This document shows positions 58,533 through 64,000 of a DNA stretch of 64,000 nucleotides, piece after piece. A model generated the notes under the pieces. The model was given only the letters and a program-made list of their open reading frames with translations, searched no databases and was not told the DNA's origin. Source of the DNA: Paraoerskovia marina DSM 21750. GTDB lineage: Bacteria; Actinomycetota; Actinomycetes; Actinomycetales; Cellulomonadaceae. Location: contig NZ_JNIY01000003.1 of NCBI RefSeq assembly GCF_000701465.1, forward strand, positions 62,001-126,000, written 5' to 3'. Each line of letters opens with the position of its first letter. Position 1 is the first letter of the stretch. The translations under genes were made by a program, and so were the position numbers.

Positions 58533-59774
58533 ATGACCCCTTGGACCGACCAGGCCGACCACCGCAGCTGGCTGACCCGCGAGCGCCTGCGTCTGCTGGA
58601 GTTCGGCCGCGACGTCGTCGCCCCGGCGGGCGGGGCCGCGTGGCTCGACGAGCACGGCGTCCCCGACCTCGACCGCGGCGTCCAGACCTGGATCACGGCG
58701 CGGACCGTCCACACGTTCGGACTGGGCGCGATGCTCGGAGTGCCCGGCAGCGCGCGGATCGCCCGCGGGGCGCTCGCGGGCCTGACCGGCCTCCTGCGCG
58801 ACGGGGAGCACGGCGGGTGGTTCGCCCACGTCGACGTCGACGGCACGCCGGTCGACGACTCCAAGCAGTGCTACCAGCACGCGTTCGTCGTGCTCGCGGC
58901 GTCCACCGCGACGGCCGCCGGGCTGCCCGGCGGGCAGGCGCTGCTCGACGAGGCGGCCGCCGTCTTCCTCGAGCGGTTCTGGGACGAGGACGCAGGGATG
59001 TGCGTCGACGCGTGGGACCGCACCTTCACCGAGCTCGACGGGTACCGCGGCGTCAACGGCAACATGCACGCGGTCGAGGCGATGCTCGCCGCGGGCGACG
59101 TCACCGGCGACCGCGCCTGGTACGCCCGCGCCCGGCGCATCGCCCGGCGGGTGGCGGAGAACGCCGCCGCGCACGAGTGGCGGATCCCCGAGCACTACGA
59201 CGCCGCGTGGACCCCGGAGCTCGACCTCAACCGCGAGCGCCCGGACGACCCGTTCAAGCCCTTCGGCGCCACGGTCGGCCACGGGTTCGAGTGGTCGCGG
59301 CTCTTCCTCCACATCGACGCGAGCCTGGGGACGGACGAGCTGTTGCCCGCTGCCCGCAACCTCTTCGACCGCGCGCAGCACGACGGCTGGTCCGTCGACG
59401 GCGCCGAGGGCTTCGTCTACACCACCGACTGGGAGGGCGCGCCGGTGGTCCGCGACCGGATGCACTGGGTCGCGGCCGAGGCCGCCGCGGCAGCGGCCAC
59501 GCTGCACACGCGCACCGGTGAGGAGCACTACGTCCAGGCGTACGCGACCTGGTGGGACAACATCGCCGACACGCTCGTCGACCGCGAGAACGGCTCGTGG
59601 CACCACCAGCTCGACCCCGCGAACTCGCCTGTCGCCACCGTGTGGCCCGGCAAGCCCGACCTGTACCACGCGGTCCAGTCGACGCTGCTGCCCGTGGCCC
59701 CGCTCAGCCCCGGGCTCGCGGTCGCTGCGCGCGACGGCCTGATCGGTGCGCGTACCGCGGAGGCGGGCCGATGA
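58533..59774 (+). CDS. AGE-family sugar isomerase, probable mannose isomerase (YihS/ManI type)
   Basis: A 413-residue (alpha/alpha)6-barrel protein. The residues matching YihS-type aldose-ketose isomerases are present: H179 in VNGNMHAVEA, H250/E253 in VGHGFEWSRL, H311 in DRMHWVAAEA and H379 in WPGKPDLYHA. These catalyse mannose/fructose interconversion; a cellobiose/mannobiose 2-epimerase is the alternative. It shares an operator region with the mannanase and is co-translated with a sugar kinase (ATGA), which favours the mannose-to-fructose role. Confidence 0.85.
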   Translation: MTPWTDQADHRSWLTRERLRLLEFGRDVVAPAGGAAWLDEHGVPDLDRGVQTWITARTVHTFGLGAMLGVPGSARIARGALAGLTGLLRDGEHGGWFAHVDVDGTPVDDSKQCYQHAFVVLAASTATAAGLPGGQALLDEAAAVFLERFWDEDAGMCVDAWDRTFTELDGYRGVNGNMHAVEAMLAAGDVTGDRAWYARARRIARRVAENAAAHEWRIPEHYDAAWTPELDLNRERPDDPFKPFGATVGHGFEWSRLFLHIDASLGTDELLPAARNLFDRAQHDGWSVDGAEGFVYTTDWEGAPVVRDRMHWVAAEAAAAAATLHTRTGEEHYVQAYATWWDNIADTLVDRENGSWHHQLDPANSPVATVWPGKPDLYHAVQSTLLPVAPLSPGLAVAARDGLIGARTAEAGR

Positions 59775-60670
59775 CCCGCGTCGTCGTGGTCGGCGAGGCG
59801 CTGGTCGACGTCGTCCACCGCACCGACGGTTCCGTCGAGGAGCTGCCGGGCGGCAGCCCTGCCAACGTCGCGATCACCCTCGGTCGCCTCGGCCGGTCTC
59901 CGCGCCTGGCGACCTGCCTGGGCGACGACGAGCGGGGCCGGACCGTCCGCGCATGGCTGGGGGAGTCCGACGTGGAGGTTTTGGCGACGCCGGTCGGGCG
60001 CACCTCCACCGCCCGCGCCCACCTCGACGCCGACGGCGCGGCGACCTACGACTTCGACCTCGCCTGGGACCTCGGGGCGGGCGTCGTGCCCGCGGGCGAC
60101 GTGCTGCACGTCGGGTCGATCGCGGCCCTGCTCGAGCCGGGGGCGTCGGCGGTCCTGGACGCCGTGCGATCCGCGCCCGGTCTCGTCTCGTACGACCCGA
60201 ACGCACGTCCGACGATCACCCCCGACCGGGCGGCGGCCTGCGCGCGGGTCGAGGAGATCGTCGCGCTCTCCGGGATCGTCAAGGTCAGCGACGAGGACCT
60301 TGCCTGGCTGCGCCCCGACGAGGAGCCCGCCGACGTCGCGGCCCGCTGGTCGACGATCGGCCCGGCGGTGGTCGTCATGACCGCCGGCGGCGACGGCTCG
60401 GTGATCTTCCGTGCCGGGACCGAGACCGCCCGCGTCCCCGTCCCGCGGGTCGACGTCGTGGACACGGTCGGGGCCGGCGACACGTACACGGGCGCACTCC
60501 TCGACGGCCTGGTCGAGCTCGACCTCACCACCGTCGACGCGCTACGGGCCGCCCCCGACGCCGAGATCGTCGCGGTCTGCACGCATGCGGCGGCAGCTGC
60601 GGCCGTGACCGTCTCGCGCGCCGGGGCGAACCCGCCGCGGCGCGCCGAGCTCGGCCGCGTCGTGCGCTGA
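59771..60670 (+). CDS. PfkB-family sugar kinase, probable fructokinase
   Basis: A 299-residue ribokinase-fold kinase. N-terminal VVVGEALVDVVHR, substrate loop GGSPANVAITLGRLGR and C-terminal VVDTVGAGDTYTGALLDGL with catalytic Asp237 are intact. Start overlaps the isomerase stop (ATGA). Given the isomerase it is most likely a fructokinase making fructose 6-phosphate for glycolysis; other PfkB substrates cannot be excluded. Confidence 0.88.
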   Translation: MTRVVVVGEALVDVVHRTDGSVEELPGGSPANVAITLGRLGRSPRLATCLGDDERGRTVRAWLGESDVEVLATPVGRTSTARAHLDADGAATYDFDLAWDLGAGVVPAGDVLHVGSIAALLEPGASAVLDAVRSAPGLVSYDPNARPTITPDRAAACARVEEIVALSGIVKVSDEDLAWLRPDEEPADVAARWSTIGPAVVVMTAGGDGSVIFRAGTETARVPVPRVDVVDTVGAGDTYTGALLDGLVELDLTTVDALRAAPDAEIVAVCTHAAAAAAVTVSRAGANPPRRAELGRVVR

Positions 60671-60754
60671 CGCCGGACCGTGAGAAGCGCCGAGCGAATC
60701 GGTGCCAGTACCCTCGGTCTACCGGGGCCACGCCGGGTCGACGAGGGAGTTCAC

Positions 60755-61771
60755 GTGCGGCGCATCACCATCGCGGACATCGCCCGGGAGGCAGGAGTCT
60801 CCACGGGTGCGGTGTCGTACGCGCTGAACGGGCGTCCGGGCGTCTCGGAGGAGACCCGGGCCCGCGTCGTCGCCGTCGCGAACCAGCTCGGCTGGGAGCC
60901 GAGCTCGGCGGCGCGCTCGCTGTCCGGGGCGCCGACGCAGACGGTCGGGCTGGTGCTGGCGCGGCATCCCAGCACGCTCGGCGTCGAGTCGTTCTACATG
61001 CAGTTCATCGCCGGGATCGAGTCTGAGTTCGCGCCGCGCTCGTACGCGCTGCTCCTGCAGGTGGTCCCCGATCTCGACGCCGAGCTCGAGACGTACCGCC
61101 GCTGGCGCGCTGCCCGGCGCGTCGACGGAGTCGTCCTCGTGGACCCGCGCCAGGACGACCCGCGCATCGAGGTGCTGAGCCGGCCGGACGCGCTGCCGGC
61201 CGTCGTCGTCGGCGACTCGTCCCTCGCTGGCGACCTGCCGAACGTGTGGACGGACGACGCGGCGGCGGTCCGTGAGTCGGTGCGGTACCTGTATGCGGCC
61301 GGTCACCGTCGGATCGCCCGCGTCGGAGGCCTCCAGGAGCTGGGCCACACCCACATCCGCGACGTCGCGTTCCGCGAGGAGGTCGAGTCGTTGGGCATCG
61401 AGGGGCCGCTCGAGCGGACCGACTACACCACGGGGTCCGGTGCCGACGCGACACGCCGTCTGCTGACGTCGGTCGACCGGCCGACCGCCGTCGTCTACGA
61501 CAACGACGTGATGGCGCTGGCCGCGATGGGGGTCGCGGCCGAGCTCGGCGTGCGGGTCCCGGAGGACCTCTCGATCATCGCGTGGGACGACTCGCCGTTG
61601 TGCCAGGCCACCTACCCGCCGCTGTCCGCGCTCAGCCACGACGTGACCAGTTTCGGGGCGCACGTCGCCCGGCGGCTCTTCGACCGGATCGACGGCGTCC
61701 GGGGCGGCAGCTTCCTGGACTCCACGCCGACGCTGCGCCCTCGGGGCACCACGAGCCCGGTCCGCGCCTAG
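60755..61771 (+). CDS. LacI-family transcriptional regulator (copy 2)
   Basis: A 338-residue regulator. HTH: RRITIADIAREAGVSTGAVSYALNGRPGVSEETRARVVAVANQLGWEPSSAARSLSG; sugar domain: TVGLVLARHPSTLGVESFYMQFIAGIESEF and SIIAWDDSPLCQATYPPLSALSHD. GTG start with GAGGGAG. It sits inside the mannan locus between the kinase and the ABC importer, so it is the best candidate repressor for the CG-centred palindromes at 58433 and 61901. Confidence 0.92.
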   Translation: MRRITIADIAREAGVSTGAVSYALNGRPGVSEETRARVVAVANQLGWEPSSAARSLSGAPTQTVGLVLARHPSTLGVESFYMQFIAGIESEFAPRSYALLLQVVPDLDAELETYRRWRAARRVDGVVLVDPRQDDPRIEVLSRPDALPAVVVGDSSLAGDLPNVWTDDAAAVRESVRYLYAAGHRRIARVGGLQELGHTHIRDVAFREEVESLGIEGPLERTDYTTGSGADATRRLLTSVDRPTAVVYDNDVMALAAMGVAAELGVRVPEDLSIIAWDDSPLCQATYPPLSALSHDVTSFGAHVARRLFDRIDGVRGGSFLDSTPTLRPRGTTSPVRA

Positions 61772-61886
61772 CGGTCGAGGGGGCGGGCGGAGGCCGACGG
61801 CCACCCGGCCCTTCCGGTTTTCACCACCGGCGCTCCCGTGCTGCTCTCCATGGCAGGCACCGATGCTGGATCGTGACCTGACAACG

Positions 61887-61915
61887 TTGACACACGTTCA
61901 CTTAAGCGGTTAACT
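61887..61915 (+). promoter_or_regulatory. Near-consensus promoter of the sugar ABC importer
   Basis: TTGACA (61887-61892), a 17-base spacer and TTAACT (61910-61915): a strong vegetative-type promoter. The LacI-type sequence at 61901-61914 overlaps the -10, so repression by occlusion is likely. The leader to the ATG is about 140 bases. Confidence 0.7.
61901..61914. promoter_or_regulatory. LacI-type operator C
   Basis: CTTAAGCGGTTAAC: central CG with TTAA arms on both sides, directly on the -10 of the importer promoter. It shares the TTAA-n-CG-n-TTAA core with operator A. Confidence 0.65.
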
Positions 61916-62021
61916 GATGATCAGCAACACAGCCTGGCGATCGTGGTCAGGCTCGGCGGGCAGGCCGGGAATCTTCCGTGCCGAGGGCAAATCTACGGTC
62001 GCAGCGATGCGTTGTGGATCA

Positions 62022-62035
62022 CTTAACCGCTTCGT
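62022..62035. promoter_or_regulatory. Partial LacI-type operator D
   Basis: CTTAACCGCTTCGT keeps one TTAA arm and the central CG; the other arm is degenerate. It lies about 120 bases downstream of operator C in the leader of the importer mRNA, an arrangement compatible with a repression loop. Confidence 0.45.
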
Positions 62036-62063
62036 TCAGTCAATGACGACAGGAGACATGGAA

Positions 62064-63377
62064 ATGAAGCTCAAGCACAGTGCCGGCTTCGCAGCCGCAG
62101 GCGTGCTCGCGATGGCGCTCACGGCCTGCAGCAGCGGCAGCGACAGCGGTGACGACGCGGCGGAGAGCGGCGACGGCGCGATCAGCGGCGACATCACGGT
62201 CCTGACCAACCGCACCGACCTGATCGACACGACGTTCCAGGACTACAAGAACACGTTCGAGTCCGAGTACCCGGACGTCAACGTCGAGTTCGAGGGCATC
62301 ACGGACTACGAGGGTGACGTCTCGATCCGCCTCAACACGCAGGACTTCGGTGACGTCCTGCTGATCCCGAACACGGTCAGCAAGGACCAGCTCCCGAACT
62401 TCTTCGCGCCCCTCGGCAGCGTGGACGAGGTCTCCGAGACCTACCGGTTCGTCTCCGAGCAGGCTTATGAGGACCAGGCCTACGGCGTCGCCATCACCGG
62501 CAACGCCCAGGGCTACGTCATCAACAAGAAGGTGTGGGAGGAGGCCGGGATCACCGAGGCCCCGACCACGCCCGAGGAGTTCGTCGACGCGCTCCAGGCG
62601 ATCGCCGACTCCACCGACGCGACCCCGTACTACACCAACTACGCGGACGGCTGGCCGCTCAGCCAGTGGCAGGGCAACCGCGGCGTGATGGCGGGCCCCG
62701 AGACCGAGCAGATCCTCGCCGACACGGACGAACCCTGGACGGAGGGTGAGGAGCAGTACGCGATCGACTCGCTGCTCTACGACGTCGTGGACGCCGGCCT
62801 GAGCGAGGACGACCCGACCACCACCAACTGGGAGGAGTCGAAGACCCTGCTGGGCTCCGGCGAGGTCGCCACGATGGTGCTCGGATCCTGGGCCGTGACC
62901 CAGGTCCAGGACGCGGCCGAGGCCGCCGGCGGCAGCCCCGACGACATCGCCTACTGGCCGATGCCGTTCCAGGTCGACGGGTCGTTCCACTCCACGATCG
63001 GCGGCGACTACAAGAACGCCGTCAGCAAGTACTCGGAGAACCCCGAGGCTGCGCGCGCCTGGGTCGACTGGTTCGCCCAGGAGTCCGGCTACGCCGAGTC
63101 GCAGGGCGGCCTCGCGCCGACCGTCGAGGGCGAGCTTCCGTCGACGCTCTCCGAGTTCGAGTCGCTCGGTGTCGAGTTCGTCGAGATCGACCCGGCCCCG
63201 GCCGGCGAGGAGACCGCGCTCTCGGACATCTACGACACGGCCGAGATCGACCTGTGGGGCAACGTCTACCGCCAGAAGATGATCGACACCGCCCGCGGTG
63301 CCGCCGACGGCGACAAGGCCTCGTACTTCGACAGCCTCAACGAGCGCTGGTCGGCAGCACGCGCCGAGGTCGGCTGA
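62064..63377 (+). CDS. Sugar ABC transporter substrate-binding lipoprotein
   Basis: A 437-residue family 1 extracellular binding protein. Signal plus lipobox LTAC (Cys about 22), followed by an acidic Ser/Gly linker, then ITVLTNRTDLIDTTFQDYKNTFESEYPDVNVEFEGITDYEGDVSIRLNTQ. It later has the WPLSQWQGNRGVM and ALW-type sugar-contact regions. AGGAG at 62051 favours the ATG at 62064 over one six bases earlier. The locus suggests manno-oligosaccharides or mannose as the ligand. Confidence 0.92.
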   Translation: MKLKHSAGFAAAGVLAMALTACSSGSDSGDDAAESGDGAISGDITVLTNRTDLIDTTFQDYKNTFESEYPDVNVEFEGITDYEGDVSIRLNTQDFGDVLLIPNTVSKDQLPNFFAPLGSVDEVSETYRFVSEQAYEDQAYGVAITGNAQGYVINKKVWEEAGITEAPTTPEEFVDALQAIADSTDATPYYTNYADGWPLSQWQGNRGVMAGPETEQILADTDEPWTEGEEQYAIDSLLYDVVDAGLSEDDPTTTNWEESKTLLGSGEVATMVLGSWAVTQVQDAAEAAGGSPDDIAYWPMPFQVDGSFHSTIGGDYKNAVSKYSENPEAARAWVDWFAQESGYAESQGGLAPTVEGELPSTLSEFESLGVEFVEIDPAPAGEETALSDIYDTAEIDLWGNVYRQKMIDTARGAADGDKASYFDSLNERWSAARAEVG

Positions 63378-63393
63378 CCTTCCGCTCCGACCA

Positions 63394-63424
63394 CGGGTGG
63401 CCCCCGCAGCATCCGGGGGCCACC
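63394..63424 (+). terminator. Intercistronic hairpin between sugar-binding protein and permease
   Basis: A perfect 12-bp stem (gggtggcccccg at 63394-63405 pairing with 63413-63424) with a seven-base loop and no T-run, 17 bases after the binding-protein stop. It matches in position and shape the hairpin of the amino-acid importer at 3872. Confidence 0.65.
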
Positions 63425-63447
63425 CACCCTTCGTGAAAGGACCACTG

Positions 63448-64000
63448 ATGTCAGTGTCGACCGGTGCCGACGTGCGGATGCGGCAGGGAACCAACCGCCG
63501 AGGGCTCCAGCCCCGCAGGCGTGGCGCCCGCAAGCCGCGTCAGGTCTTGACCCCGTGGCTGTTCCTCGTCGCGCCGGTCGTCCTGCTCGTGCTGTTCACC
63601 TACGTGCCGGTGACCAACATGGTCTGGTACAGCTTCACGAACTGGGACGGCCTGGACCCCGTCAAAGAGCCTGTCGGGTGGACGAACTACGTCGAGATCT
63701 TCACGCGGCCGGAGATCTTCCAGGTCTTCTTCGTCAGCCTCTACTACGTGCTCGGCGCGTTCGTCCAGCTCGCCCTCGCGCTCTACTTCGCCACGATCCT
63801 CAGCTTCTCGACGTGGTTCAAGAACTTCTTCAAGGGCATCCTCTTCTTCCCGTACCTGCTCAACGGCGTCGCGATCGGGCTCGTCTTCCTGTACTTCTTC
63901 CGGCCGGACGGCACGCTCGACGCACTGCTCTCGCTCGTCGGCGTGAACGAGCCGCCGCAGTGGCTCGGCAACCCCGACATCGTGAACGTCTCGCTCGCCT
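63448..64000 (+). CDS. Sugar ABC transporter permease (MalF-like, 3' end outside window)
   Basis: The first 184 residues of a permease. A basic N-terminus (RRGLQPRRRGARKPRQ), first helix LTPWLFLVAPVVLLVLFTYVPV, then MVWYSFTNWDGL and further helices QLALALYFATILSF and NFFKGILFFPYLLNGVAIGLVFLYFF, as in MalF/UgpA-type proteins. ATG at 63448 with AAAGGA upstream. The second permease and further genes are expected beyond the window. Confidence 0.9.
   Translation, partial: MSVSTGADVRMRQGTNRRGLQPRRRGARKPRQVLTPWLFLVAPVVLLVLFTYVPVTNMVWYSFTNWDGLDPVKEPVGWTNYVEIFTRPEIFQVFFVSLYYVLGAFVQLALALYFATILSFSTWFKNFFKGILFFPYLLNGVAIGLVFLYFFRPDGTLDALLSLVGVNEPPQWLGNPDIVNVSLA

Noticed and set aside
1-64000. Prophage, insertion sequence, tRNA or rRNA gene
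   Set aside because: No integrase, transposase, phage structural gene, cloverleaf-like block or rRNA-like segment was seen on either strand.

Overview
This window is a chromosomal stretch from a very GC-rich Gram-positive actinobacterium. The evidence is strongly G/C-biased third codon positions, frequent GTG starts, GTGA/ATGA/TGATG gene overlaps, lipobox-type substrate-binding proteins and actinobacterial families such as SigE-type sigma factors, FBP zinc fingers, DUF6510 and DUF5701. The secreted mannanase and the interspersed repeat family point to a soil- or plant-associated member of the Micrococcales, possibly the Cellulomonas/Cellulosimicrobium neighbourhood. That placement is inference. 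I see no phage, plasmid, transposase, CRISPR array, rRNA or tRNA gene.

Layout. 1-2.9 kb: a PadR regulator with a permease-prefix membrane protein, a small P-loop kinase-like protein and a flavin/F420-type oxidase-like protein. 3.0-5.6 kb: a polar amino-acid ABC importer (lipoprotein, permease, ATPase), followed by a dense repeat block. 5.8-13 kb: a divergent carbamoyltransferase, a deazaflavin-type nitroreductase, a membrane-anchored GH25 lysozyme, an SdpI protein, a glyoxalase-fold protein, a DUF2156 lipid aminoacylation-type enzyme with a LURP-one partner, and a MATE transporter. 13-15.9 kb: a glycosyltransferase and a hexapeptide acyltransferase coupled to that MATE gene, then a low-complexity membrane protein. 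16-29 kb: mostly single metabolic and housekeeping genes: a class C serine hydrolase, an FBP zinc finger, GNAT, an M28 peptidase, SDR, an ornithine cyclodeaminase divergent from an Lrp regulator, pdxH and DinB. 29.2-33.3 kb: an iron-siderophore ABC importer with a DtxR-like box between the divergent genes. 33.3-39.1 kb: YitT, two proteins of unknown function, and a coupled NYN/YibE-F/MOSC cluster. 39.2-46.8 kb: a SulP transporter, two AI-2E exporters, a PQQ-type propeller protein, DUF5701 and rlmC. 46.8-48.4 kb: a tightly coupled molybdo-oxidoreductase, flavin reductase and zinc-ribbon operon. 49-51.8 kb: an ABC-2 exporter whose two ATPases look like a split YbhF. 52-55 kb: DUF805, a DHFR/RibD-fold protein, and a SigE-family sigma factor with its membrane partner.

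55.1-64 kb (right end) is a mannan/mannose utilisation locus: a LacI regulator, a secreted multidomain GH5 mannanase, an AGE-type mannose isomerase, a PfkB sugar kinase, a second LacI regulator, and the start of a sugar ABC importer (lipoprotein and first permease). LacI-type palindromes with a central CG lie in the mannanase/isomerase divergent promoter and on a near-consensus promoter before the importer. The inferred flow is: extracellular mannan is cut by GH5, sugars enter by the ABC importer, mannose is isomerised to fructose and then phosphorylated.

The most unusual structural signal is one interspersed repeat family, built around a gagcctgtcgagacc / ggtttcgacaggctc inverted pair. It occurs between genes (5.6 kb) and also inside reading frames, adding Val-Glu-Pro-Val-Glu-Thr-type peptides to at least three membrane proteins (MATE, the 14.9-15.9 kb protein, and YibE/F).
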